From a virus, in IMG/VR virus record IMGVR_UViG_3300045952_000362, positions 1-64,000 of that record: a DNA stretch of 64,000 nt, one strand, 5' to 3'. How positions within the stretch are numbered: position 1 is the first letter of the stretch; each line of letters begins with the position of its first letter. Shown here in pieces: positions 30,154 to 39,637 of this stretch. A program made the translations under genes and the position numbers. Under the pieces are notes generated by a model. That model was not told the DNA's origin and did not search any database. It was given only the letters and a program-made list of their open reading frames with translations.

Positions 30154-33100
30154 GTGGCTGATCCACTGCATGAGAAACTTGGCGAGGCGATAGTTGAGAT
30201 CCGGGCGGACCTAGCGGGGCTCCGTTCGGATCTTGAGAAGGGTCGCAAAGAGACCGGCAAGGAAGTCGATCGGTTTGGTAAGGAGATCACCGATCGCTTC
30301 AAGAATATCGCCGCTGGGTTCACTGTCGGCAATCTGCTGATCAAAGCGACCGAAGGTATTATTGCCTTCGGCGCTGCGGCCGTGGAGAATGCCGGCAACC
30401 TCGTCGACATGTCTGCGAAGACGGGCGCGAGTATCGAGTGGTTGCAGCGGGCCGGGTTCGTCGCCAAGCAAACGGGCGCGGACATCGGCTCGCTGACGGA
30501 TGCCGTGTTCAAGCTCGGCATCAACATGGCGAAGGGCGGCAAGGAAGTTACACAGGGCCTTGCCGACATCGGTCTCAAGTACGAGAAGATCAAGACGCTC
30601 AAACCCGAGGACCAGTTCGACGCGATCGCCGAGGCGCTCAAGTCGATTGAGAATCCGCAAGAGCGCAACCGCATCGCGCTCGAGATCTTCGGGAAGTCCG
30701 CCGGGAAAATCCTCCCAGCGGTTTTGGATGACTACATTAAGCTCAAGGACGAGGCCCCCGTCGTTGCGGAGGCGCAGATCCGTGCGCTGGACAAAGCGGC
30801 GGATCGGTGGGATAAGTTCAAGGACGAAGTGTCGGCGGCCACGGCGAGCATGCTCGGACAGGCCGTCATGGATATGGAGGCGGCCGCCAGTGGCTGGTCC
30901 AAGTTCTTTGGCGATGTCAAGGCCACAATCGCCGGGGGCATTCCCGGTCACATCGCCTACGTGGAACAGCTGCGTGCGCAAGCGTCGGCCGAACGCGATG
31001 CGAAGAAAGCTCTGGAGGAGAAGGCCAAGGCTACTGCGGCTGCGATCCCGCCGAAGAAGTCCTACTCGCAAGCGCTAGCGGAGGCCCGCAAGGAAGTTCA
31101 GGAGCTCACGGCCGCTGAACGAAAGAACATCAACGCCGCGTTGGAGTTGGGTGCGAGCACGGAAGACCTCACCAAGGAGTTCGGCATCTCCGAGGGGGCC
31201 GTCAACCTGTACAAGGAGCAGCTGCAGAAGAACACCGAGGCGACGAAGAAGAACTCGGAGGCGAAGCAGAAGCTCGCAGAGACCGAGAAGGTTCTGCAGC
31301 AGTTGCAAGCCGGGGTCTCTGACGAGATCACGAAGACCATCGTCGCCCTCGAAGCGCAGGGCCTCTCGACCGAGCAGATCGCGGGCAAGCTGAAACTCTA
31401 CAGCGAGACCGTCAAGCAGGTACTGGAGAATCAGAAGCGTCTGCGCGACTTCGAGGAAGAGGGCGCGAAGGCCCGTGCGGATCAAGCCGAGCGGGAGCAG
31501 AAGCGAGCGGAGCGCATCCGCGAGATTCAGAAGTCCAACTACGACGTGCTCCTTGAAGTGGAGCGCGAGTACCAGGATGTGCACAAGCGTCGCACGTACT
31601 CCCAGTTCGAGTACGACAAGGAGCAGATCCGTCTCTGGGTTCAGGATCAGCAGCGCCGATTGGATACGTCGGTCGCCGGGTGGGAGACAGCGTGGGCGCA
31701 GATCGAAGTCGCCGGTGAAGAGAAGCTGCAGGAGTTGGCGGCCGAGCATTCGAAGACCTCGATGCAGATGGCCATGGACACGGTCAAGGTTGAGAACGCA
31801 TGGGCGGATGTCTTCGATGCGCTGCCCGGTTTGCTTCGATCGGCACTGACCGGTGGCGGGGGGCTCTCGGGATTCGGCAACGCGTTCGGATCCATGATCA
31901 CCGAGCAGCTGGGCAAGAAGTTTGTCGGCAGCAATATCGGCACGTCGGTGTTCGGGAAGGCTGCGGACGGGATCGGGAAGCTCTTCGGGAACAAAATCGG
32001 CAACGCGTTTGCAATGGCCGTGCCGGGAATGGGTGGGGCTCTCGGTGCGTTGATGACACCGATGCTCAACAAGCTTGGCAACGGCGTCATGGGCAGCACG
32101 GCGAAGGGGGCCGTCTACGGCTCGATGTTCGGACCGTGGGGCACGGCGATCGGTGCCGGCATCGGCGCCATCGTGGGGGCGTTCAAGACCGGCTCCAACA
32201 AAACGAAGAAGGTGCGTGAGGAGTTTGCGAAGGCCGTTGGATTCAAGGATCTGCCGTCGCTGCTGTCGGATCTCGAGAAGATCGACGCCAAGGGCGCGAA
32301 GCTCGCGCACACGGCCCGCAACATCATCGGCAAGAACGACGAGGCGGGTAACAAGCAGTGGATGGAGGATGTCAAGAAGTTCTACGACGACGTCGCTGCG
32401 AAGAAGCAAAAAGACCTCGATGACGAGATGGATGCCCGCGAGCGATTGCAGAATGCGCTCGAGAAATATGGGTTCACCGTTGAGGAATACGGCGACGTGT
32501 GGAAGCGGATGATGTTGGCCGATCAGGCCAAGGAGTTGTTGCTGGACTTCACGGCGCTGACCGCGTCGGGCGTGAACTTCGATACGGTCATCAAACGCAT
32601 GGGCTCACACATTCAGGACTTCATCACGACGTCGCTGAAGACCGGCACCGAGGTCCCGGAGAGCATGCGCAAGATGTTGCAGCGTATGGTGGAGACGGGA
32701 GAGCTGTTCGACGAGAACGGGAACAAGATCGAGGATCTCGAGAAGAGCGGCATCAAGTTTTCCATGACGATGTCGGAAGGATTCAAGTCGGTCACCGACA
32801 AGTTGGAAGAGCTCATCAAGAAGATCACCGGCGATCTGACCAAGAGTCTAACCACGCTGCCGAGCCCCATGGTGGAGATCGACGTGCGGCCACGGGCCGG
32901 GTCCGGTCTCATCTGGCGCACGCAGGACAACGACCTTCCCCAGATGGAGAAGGGTGGCATCATCAATGCGGGCAAGGGCGCACTGGCGGTATTGCACAAC
33001 CGCGAGGCGGTCATTCCGTTGGATCAGATGCCGAGTTGGATGGAAGGGATGGGCGGTCTCGACGAAGACAGTCTCGTCGCCGCATTGAAGGCGGCAGGCA

Positions 33101-33258
33101 TCTCGAGACCGAATGTAAACTTCGCACCTGTGATCGAAGGGGCGCTGGCCAACGAGATGCATGAGTTCGCACGGAAGGTCTTGCCGGTATTCATTCGTGT
33201 GTTGCAGGAGGACGGGAGCTTGAACTCCAGTCTGGCTGCGACGTTAGGAGCCCGCTAG
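30154..33258 (+). CDS. Tape measure protein
   Basis: 1034 residues from the GTG at 30154. It sets tail length and is probably ejected with DNA. Visible: N-terminal helices with a hydrophobic segment (FTVGNLLIKATEGIIAFGAA), a long coiled coil at about 270-550 rich in Lys/Glu (for example KNTEATKKNSEAKQKLAETE), a hydrophobic Gly/Ala-rich region at about 570-680 (GAVYGSMFGPWGTAIGAGIG), then more helices. By the usual 0.15 nm per residue, the tail would be about 150 nm. Confidence 0.92.
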   Translation: MADPLHEKLGEAIVEIRADLAGLRSDLEKGRKETGKEVDRFGKEITDRFKNIAAGFTVGNLLIKATEGIIAFGAAAVENAGNLVDMSAKTGASIEWLQRAGFVAKQTGADIGSLTDAVFKLGINMAKGGKEVTQGLADIGLKYEKIKTLKPEDQFDAIAEALKSIENPQERNRIALEIFGKSAGKILPAVLDDYIKLKDEAPVVAEAQIRALDKAADRWDKFKDEVSAATASMLGQAVMDMEAAASGWSKFFGDVKATIAGGIPGHIAYVEQLRAQASAERDAKKALEEKAKATAAAIPPKKSYSQALAEARKEVQELTAAERKNINAALELGASTEDLTKEFGISEGAVNLYKEQLQKNTEATKKNSEAKQKLAETEKVLQQLQAGVSDEITKTIVALEAQGLSTEQIAGKLKLYSETVKQVLENQKRLRDFEEEGAKARADQAEREQKRAERIREIQKSNYDVLLEVEREYQDVHKRRTYSQFEYDKEQIRLWVQDQQRRLDTSVAGWETAWAQIEVAGEEKLQELAAEHSKTSMQMAMDTVKVENAWADVFDALPGLLRSALTGGGGLSGFGNAFGSMITEQLGKKFVGSNIGTSVFGKAADGIGKLFGNKIGNAFAMAVPGMGGALGALMTPMLNKLGNGVMGSTAKGAVYGSMFGPWGTAIGAGIGAIVGAFKTGSNKTKKVREEFAKAVGFKDLPSLLSDLEKIDAKGAKLAHTARNIIGKNDEAGNKQWMEDVKKFYDDVAAKKQKDLDDEMDARERLQNALEKYGFTVEEYGDVWKRMMLADQAKELLLDFTALTASGVNFDTVIKRMGSHIQDFITTSLKTGTEVPESMRKMLQRMVETGELFDENGNKIEDLEKSGIKFSMTMSEGFKSVTDKLEELIKKITGDLTKSLTTLPSPMVEIDVRPRAGSGLIWRTQDNDLPQMEKGGIINAGKGALAVLHNREAVIPLDQMPSWMEGMGGLDEDSLVAALKAAGISRPNVNFAPVIEGALANEMHEFARKVLPVFIRVLQEDGSLNSSLAATLGAR

Positions 33259-34121
33259 TGTCGTTCACTACTCCCGCTGTCGCCCCCGGCAACCTAAAAT
33301 ACGCGCGACCGAGCGACATCATCACCAGCAACTTCACGTGGTCCGTCGCCACGGGCACCGTCTCGTCCGATCCCAACTACGGTCTGCCGTCGATGTACGA
33401 CGGGCAGATGGCACAGCCGACGAAGTTCATTGACGACCCGGTCGTCCAAGTACGTGTGGTCGGCGATGCCGGCACGGCGGTGCGAGTGGACGGGATGGCT
33501 ATGCCGAACTCAAACTTCCCGGCCGGCACGGTGCTCAAAGCACAAATGGGCAACGATCCCACGTTCGCTACCTTCGCCGTGTCCGTCGACGTCACACTAG
33601 GCACGGCCGGGTTGGACGGACATGTGGCGTCGCCGTGGGCAGACTTCGTCGCGGCTAGTGGCTACAGTGTGAGCGGCTACCGCTACGTGTCGTGGGTCAT
33701 CCCGGTGATCGCCAACGCTCCGTGGATCGGTGAACAGCTGGTCATGGCGCAGTTGCGTTCGTTCTCCGTGTGGCCGCAGTTCGGCGGCCGTCGTGGACAG
33801 GCGATGCCGTTTCTCGAGTCGCTGTTCACGGAGTACGGGGTCAAGCGAGCGACGCGTCGACTGATCCGCATGCGTCGCATCGCGTACCCGTTCAACGGCA
33901 CCGCGCAGGACTTTGAAGATTTGCAGATGCTCGTGCAGGATTGCGGGGGCGTAGCCTCGCCGTTCTTCATGGTGGCGAACTCCAGCGTCAAGACCGACGG
34001 CGGGTTGTACGGCCGGTTCACTCCGGACACTGTGCGCTTGGTTGAGAACACCGAGAACTGGTTCGATCTCGAAGGCTTCAGTATCGTCTTCGAAGAAGAC
34101 TCGCGGAGCATCCCCTTCTAA
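33258..34121 (+). CDS. Distal tail protein-like
   Basis: 287 residues from the GTG at 33258, overlapping the tape measure stop. All-beta, ending in SVWPQFGGRRGQAMPFLESL and ENWFDLEGFSIVFEED. Position between tape measure and the large tip protein and the C-terminal pattern fit a distal tail hub component. Confidence 0.65.
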   Translation: MSFTTPAVAPGNLKYARPSDIITSNFTWSVATGTVSSDPNYGLPSMYDGQMAQPTKFIDDPVVQVRVVGDAGTAVRVDGMAMPNSNFPAGTVLKAQMGNDPTFATFAVSVDVTLGTAGLDGHVASPWADFVAASGYSVSGYRYVSWVIPVIANAPWIGEQLVMAQLRSFSVWPQFGGRRGQAMPFLESLFTEYGVKRATRRLIRMRRIAYPFNGTAQDFEDLQMLVQDCGGVASPFFMVANSSVKTDGGLYGRFTPDTVRLVENTENWFDLEGFSIVFEEDSRSIPF

Positions 34122-37100
34122 TGTCGATCATCTACACGACCGACCCGATGCTCGTCGTCCCTTCGGGGGCGGACGGCACCTCTGTCACACCCAGTAATAT
34201 CAATGTCGGACAGTCGGCGTGGTTTGAGGTGTCGGCCTCTGCCGGGGACTGGGCGATCACGAACGTCTCGTTCGTCAACGGGGCGGACGGTGTCGGCTTC
34301 TTCCGCATCATCCTCGGCGTAGGGTCGGCGGGCAACGAGGTCACCATCCTGAATCTCGAAGGATGGTTGTCGAATCAGTTCACCGTTGCTCGTCCACAGC
34401 AATTTTTGTACGTCCCGATTCCTGTCGAAGTGAATTCGGGCGAGCGTCTTGCCGTGTCTATGGTCAAGCAAGGCACAGACACGACCGCATGGCGCTACAA
34501 AGTGAATTACTTCGTCCGGCCGATCGCGGGCAACGTGCCGACGACCGATGCCGTATTGACCCCGGCGGGGTCCGTGGCTGGCGTGTCGGTCAGCTCTGTC
34601 TGGGGATATGGCTCGTGGGCGCAACAGTACGCGTCGATCGCAACGGATCAACTGGTCGTCGCGGTCAATCCGTTCTATCCCGGACAGTGGAACGGTACAC
34701 AGCACGAGTTCGAAATCGGCGTGGGGGCCGCTGCGTCCGAGGTCACATACATCTCGGTCCGCAACGACACCATCAACACGACCGGCTTGGTCATGGGCGG
34801 TCCGTTCCAAATGCAGGTGCGGCCGTTCCGCAACCTGCCGTCTGGGTCGCGCGTCAGCATCCGTGCTCGAAAGAACGACAACAACGGCACTGCATGTAAC
34901 GTCAACTATTCTTACTACCCCAGCATCACGTCGCCGGATGGGCAGACGTCGCAACAGCCGGTCACGTGGATCGTAGCGGGCGCGAATTCGACCGGACTCG
35001 CTACGTCGAATGGGTGGGCTCAGAACGCGTACACAGAAATGTCTGCCGCGCTACCGGCAGACGCCGTGATTCAAGCGGTCCATACCAAGAACGATACCTC
35101 GGCTGCCCACTACGAGCTTGACTTCTCGGAGGGGGCCGGTGGCGCCGAGGTCGTGGTCACGACGACGCACTTGCAAGGCAGTGCGATGACCGTCGGTGGC
35201 GATCGATACTCAACCTTCGCCATCGCATCGGACACGATCGCCTCGGGCAGTCGTTTGTCGATTCGTTGCCGGACCAGCATCCCCGTCGGTGTGGACGTGA
35301 CCGTCGGTGTCGTGTACAACCCGGACTACGAGCAGCGAGGGTTCCAACAGTTCACCGTGCCGGCGACCAGCGTCGGTATCGCAGTCGCTGCAAACACAAC
35401 TGCGTGGGCGTACTCGGCGTGGGGCACAATCACATCGCCCGGTCTGCTCGGTGACTATGCGATCACCGGGTTCTGGGGTCCTGGTGGCGTATCGAACGCC
35501 GAGCAGGAATTGCAGATTGGGCAAGGGGCGGCCGCATCTGAAGTGGTCGCGACCACACTGGCGATTGTCACCAATGGGTCAGGCGGTACCAAGTTCTGGA
35601 TTCTGCCGGGTGCGCCGTTCAAAGTCGACGCCACGACGCGACTGGCTTACCGATTCCGGAAGTCCGGTACGACAGCGGGCAACGATACCTTCGGATTGCT
35701 GTACGCCGCGGTGCTGTTCGCACTACCGACGGTAACCGATCCGGACGACGTTCGGGCGCCGTACGATGACTTTGACCAGCAGACCACCTTACGGGCAACG
35801 GTTACCGATTCGGTAACCATCGACGACGGCACCGTTACCTTTGTCGTGTCCGGCGAGGCACTCGGAGTAATCGGCGTACCGGTACAGGGCGACGTAGACG
35901 ACGGAGTGGCGATCTCGTCGTTCACAATTCCCGGCGGTACACCGGTCGGCTTCTATACGATCTACGCGTTCTACTCCGGTGTCGATGGCTCGTGGGAGCC
36001 GAGCGTGGGTTCGGGCGTGCTCGAGATCTACATCCCGTCGGATCGCGAGGAGCTCTGCCGTCATCCGCAGGAACCGTTCATCTTCGCGTCCGTCGCGCCC
36101 CCTGGTCTCACACGCAAGTGGTACGGGCAGGTGGCGTTGCCGCATCGCGCGTCTTACTACGGTGGCATGAAACCCGATCGCATTCTCGGGGCCTCGTCAG
36201 TGCAGCGGTCGTTGGCCGGGTGGCAGAACGATTACGTGGTCGGCACGTTCACGTTGACCCTTGCGGACGACGACTACGAAGTGCGCACCATGCTCGTCAA
36301 CGATACGGGCCGGTTCTTCTCTCGCTGGGAAGTGGACATGTACATGGCCACGCCCTCCGGCATGAAGGCTCTCGCCGTCCCCCAAACGATTGCGACCGGG
36401 CAGGTGGACTCGGATCCCACGTTCGATACCGAACCAGAAGGCATGACCGTTGAGTTGTCCATGCGCGACCGTCTCGGCGTCGCGATGGGGTGGACGAACA
36501 CCGGGCAGACGCAGCTGCCGAGACGCGCCGTCAGCAACACCACGCTGCCGGGTGTCGGCGTCAACATGGCGGGCAAGGCTGCGTGGCTCCCGTGGGGCGT
36601 CCTGTCCACCGCACTGGTCACACCGTCGGGATTCGCCCCGCCATACCCGGCTGTCAATCCGGCACGCGGTGGTGCCTTCGATGGGCCGTACGCGTTGGGT
36701 TCGTATGCTCCGTGGGACCAGACGGTGCCACCGGTCACCGGGCTGTCGGTCAATGCGATCGCTGGCGGCGACTGTCCGGATCGCACATGGGCCGTGGCCG
36801 TCTTCCCGTTCATGAACGACAACCGAGTGGGCGACTCCGAACCGTACATCATCGGCGATGTGCAGGTCGCCACGGTCTCGCCGAACTCGTTGATCGACGT
36901 CGCATGGACCGGCACTGCCGATCGATACTACGTCTGCCTCTTCCACTTCTACTTCGGATGGCGGTTGCAGCAGGTCATCGAGACGACGGCACTGACCGCG
37001 CAGTTCAACCACGCGATGGACCTGCCGGGCGGCCCCGGTACAGGATTGTCGGACGGGGCGGTCATCCCGCCGGACCCGACGTACAACTACTATAAGGCGC

Positions 37101-39037
37101 GATCCGTTGCGGCCGGGCCCATCTACAGTGCGTGGCATACGGTGGTGGATCCAACGCTGCCGGATTACACGTTGCCGAACGCCCCGGCGCAGTTCACTGC
37201 CGGCATCACATTGCCCAACGGGGCGAAGCGTCCGTCGCGGTTGTATTGGACCTCGCTCGGCTCAGGCATCAACCTGCAGATTGAGAAGACGGCCGCCGGA
37301 CCCGGCTTTACACCGAGGCAGTTTGACGTGCTCGCCTCCCAGTTAGAAGACGGCATGGTCTACTGGGACGAGGATTGGAACGACAACGACGCCAATCCGG
37401 TGGACGCGACTGTGTCGCGAGCCGCTGGCCGATTGAAAGTTGAGTACACACGCGACGTGCTCGGGACCGACGGTGTGACCCGGCGTGAATTCTTCATTGC
37501 GGGTGTGCCGATCAAAGGCGTCGACAATTGGTACTACGACCCCGATCCGAATGGCAACGACCCGAGTGTCGTGGAAGTGGACCAGGACGACGGTACCGTG
37601 TGGTGGTTCCCGAAGGTCGAGACCAGTGCATGGGACACGCTCTTCGGCACGCGCTACCGCGACATCATCGGCACGGACGGCGTCACACGCCGGTTCATGC
37701 TGGGCTACGGACTCGGCGAAAAGGCCGACCTCGTAGCGAGCGGCACGTCGCGCATGACGTTGAACATCCAGGGCATTGAAGATATCGGCGATTGTTCTGG
37801 CGAGGTAATCACGGACCTGCACATGCAGGCGTTGCACTTTCTGAACCACTTCGTCGTGGCGTCCGGTGAAGGGTATACCACGGGCCTGTGGGGGCCGGTG
37901 CCCACGCAAGGCTACGATGGGCGCACGGTGGTGAACCAGTCGTCGTTCCAAGAAGTGAAGGAAATGCGCGATGCCGAGATCGAAGGTGGCATCGTGGGCG
38001 CGGGTGTGACGGGGGCGCGTGGTGAGTTCGTGGACGTGTCCACCGAATTGAAACGGTGGATGGTGTCGGGCGACTTCCGACTGGGACCGAATCGCGATTG
38101 GCAGATCGTATGTCGAGCCCTCAACACGGCCATCTCGCCGTTGCTAGTACCGAATTCGTTGAACGATGTGTTCGATATTCACAATCGAACCTTCAAGCCG
38201 ATCCCGCGAATGAACGAGTTGCAGAACCTGTTCACCTACCGGAGCAGTCGCGACTATATTCAGTCGGGTTGGTTGGTAGACGATCAGGAGTACATGAACC
38301 AGGACTCCGTCGACAACTGGCGGATTCGGAAGCGAGGCGAGGACCTCGACTTCTCGTACATCGAAGACCCGGCAGTGGTGGCGCATATCTTCGGGAAGCA
38401 CGTAGCTCGACGCAAGGACGTGCCGATGTATGCCACGTTCGAAGGGGATCTGTGCCTGTACAGCGACGAGTTCGATATCGGCCGGTACGTCAAGCTGACG
38501 CATTGGCGAGGCGTGGGTGTGGCGGGATGGGTGGATCGCGTCATGTGGATCCTCTCCCAGACATTCAATCCGGCAACGAAACGAGTGGCGATCGAAGCCT
38601 TAGATGTGACGCCGATCATCAGCGACGATACGGCACTACTAGAGGGAGCAGCGATGGATATAGATTTGGGCGGTTCGTGGTACCACGCACCGACCGTGGA
38701 CTCCAACCCAGCGACAGTCAACGCCTACGAGTATCGCGATCGGCAGTACCCGTGGTCGAAGGTGCCGGACGGAACAACGTTGACCGCACGGGTGTACTGC
38801 GCGGTGCCGAGCGGCGTAACCGCGTCGCTGCAGATCTACGACCCGGACAACGCCACGGTGATCGCAACAGACCCGACCACCTTTACGTATACGGATGGCT
38901 CGTTTGCCTTGCATACGTTCCAGTTGCCGTCGGTCACTCTCGATACGGTCTACCGTTTGCGTGCGACCATCACAGGCGTCGCGAGTGGACTGTCAGTCGT
39001 TCCGTTCTTGGGCGCGCTGCGTCCCACACTTCCATAG
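34121..39037 (+). CDS. Large tail tip protein with four N-terminal beta-repeat domains
   Basis: 1638 residues. Residues 1-530 contain four copies of a beta domain with a GxGxAxxE turn (GVGSAGNEV at about 66, GVGAAASEV at 200, EGAGGAEV at 337, GQGAAASEV at 467; period about 134). The rest (540-1500) is the tail hub: APPGLTRKWYGQVALPHRAS, SVQRSLAGWQNDYVVGTFTL, MRDRLGVAMGW and long beta regions. A final beta domain starts at GAAMDIDLGGSWYHAPTVDS. The same repeat recurs in the 39637-41397 protein, which suggests sharing of a receptor- or glycan-binding unit. Confidence 0.8.
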   Translation: MSIIYTTDPMLVVPSGADGTSVTPSNINVGQSAWFEVSASAGDWAITNVSFVNGADGVGFFRIILGVGSAGNEVTILNLEGWLSNQFTVARPQQFLYVPIPVEVNSGERLAVSMVKQGTDTTAWRYKVNYFVRPIAGNVPTTDAVLTPAGSVAGVSVSSVWGYGSWAQQYASIATDQLVVAVNPFYPGQWNGTQHEFEIGVGAAASEVTYISVRNDTINTTGLVMGGPFQMQVRPFRNLPSGSRVSIRARKNDNNGTACNVNYSYYPSITSPDGQTSQQPVTWIVAGANSTGLATSNGWAQNAYTEMSAALPADAVIQAVHTKNDTSAAHYELDFSEGAGGAEVVVTTTHLQGSAMTVGGDRYSTFAIASDTIASGSRLSIRCRTSIPVGVDVTVGVVYNPDYEQRGFQQFTVPATSVGIAVAANTTAWAYSAWGTITSPGLLGDYAITGFWGPGGVSNAEQELQIGQGAAASEVVATTLAIVTNGSGGTKFWILPGAPFKVDATTRLAYRFRKSGTTAGNDTFGLLYAAVLFALPTVTDPDDVRAPYDDFDQQTTLRATVTDSVTIDDGTVTFVVSGEALGVIGVPVQGDVDDGVAISSFTIPGGTPVGFYTIYAFYSGVDGSWEPSVGSGVLEIYIPSDREELCRHPQEPFIFASVAPPGLTRKWYGQVALPHRASYYGGMKPDRILGASSVQRSLAGWQNDYVVGTFTLTLADDDYEVRTMLVNDTGRFFSRWEVDMYMATPSGMKALAVPQTIATGQVDSDPTFDTEPEGMTVELSMRDRLGVAMGWTNTGQTQLPRRAVSNTTLPGVGVNMAGKAAWLPWGVLSTALVTPSGFAPPYPAVNPARGGAFDGPYALGSYAPWDQTVPPVTGLSVNAIAGGDCPDRTWAVAVFPFMNDNRVGDSEPYIIGDVQVATVSPNSLIDVAWTGTADRYYVCLFHFYFGWRLQQVIETTALTAQFNHAMDLPGGPGTGLSDGAVIPPDPTYNYYKARSVAAGPIYSAWHTVVDPTLPDYTLPNAPAQFTAGITLPNGAKRPSRLYWTSLGSGINLQIEKTAAGPGFTPRQFDVLASQLEDGMVYWDEDWNDNDANPVDATVSRAAGRLKVEYTRDVLGTDGVTRREFFIAGVPIKGVDNWYYDPDPNGNDPSVVEVDQDDGTVWWFPKVETSAWDTLFGTRYRDIIGTDGVTRRFMLGYGLGEKADLVASGTSRMTLNIQGIEDIGDCSGEVITDLHMQALHFLNHFVVASGEGYTTGLWGPVPTQGYDGRTVVNQSSFQEVKEMRDAEIEGGIVGAGVTGARGEFVDVSTELKRWMVSGDFRLGPNRDWQIVCRALNTAISPLLVPNSLNDVFDIHNRTFKPIPRMNELQNLFTYRSSRDYIQSGWLVDDQEYMNQDSVDNWRIRKRGEDLDFSYIEDPAVVAHIFGKHVARRKDVPMYATFEGDLCLYSDEFDIGRYVKLTHWRGVGVAGWVDRVMWILSQTFNPATKRVAIEALDVTPIISDDTALLEGAAMDIDLGGSWYHAPTVDSNPATVNAYEYRDRQYPWSKVPDGTTLTARVYCAVPSGVTASLQIYDPDNATVIATDPTTFTYTDGSFALHTFQLPSVTLDTVYRLRATITGVASGLSVVPFLGALRPTLP

Positions 39038-39046
39038 GAGCAGACG

Positions 39047-39637
39047 GTGCCTTCATTCATTGACATCATTCTGCGTTGCAAGCAACTGGTCGTCGGAATC
39101 TCCGACAGCCAGTACAGTAAGATCCTCTGGTATCCAACGTCGCCGGAAGGCAACGTCGCGGCCCCTCCCGGATCCATTTGCATGACCGGCACGGGCAGCG
39201 CTTACCAGAAAGACTCGGGATCCGGTGCTACGGGATGGGTGGCCATCGGATCAGGTGCCGGCGGTGGAAACAAATTTGTGGGCATCGTGATCGACGGGGG
39301 CGGGTCCGTCATTACGACCGGAACAAAAGGCTACGTTTCGATCCCGATCAACGGCACGTTGGTCGCATGGCGCATTCTGTCGATCGACCCGGCCGTGACT
39401 TCTGGGTCGATCGTGATCGATGTCTGGAAGGATACGTTCGCAAACTACCCGCCCACCAATGCGGACAGTATCACCAACGGACACGAACCGACCGTCAGCG
39501 GCGCGACAAAAGCTGAGGATTCCGATTTATCCGATTGGACTACACAGTCGGTTACCGAAGGCGACGTCCTCGGTTTCAATGTCGACTCGGTGACCAGCTT
39601 CACTCGTGTGACGCTCGTGCTGGAGATTCAACCATAA
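39047..39637 (+). CDS. Tail fibre or tip accessory protein
   Basis: 196 residues from the GTG at 39047, preceded by AGGAGCAGACG. N-terminal 75 residues are Gly/Ser-rich; residues 78-196 form a beta-sandwich (FVGIVIDGGGSVITTGTKGY, VAWRILSIDPAVTSGSIVID, VWKDTFANYPP) often seen in phage tail fibres. Its TAA overlaps the next ATG. Confidence 0.65.
   Translation: MPSFIDIILRCKQLVVGISDSQYSKILWYPTSPEGNVAAPPGSICMTGTGSAYQKDSGSGATGWVAIGSGAGGGNKFVGIVIDGGGSVITTGTKGYVSIPINGTLVAWRILSIDPAVTSGSIVIDVWKDTFANYPPTNADSITNGHEPTVSGATKAEDSDLSDWTTQSVTEGDVLGFNVDSVTSFTRVTLVLEIQP

Noticed and set aside
31075-32409. 444-residue minus-strand ORF opposite the tape measure gene
   Set aside because: Shadow of a biased coding region; composition is His/Arg/Leu-rich mirror of the sense codons.
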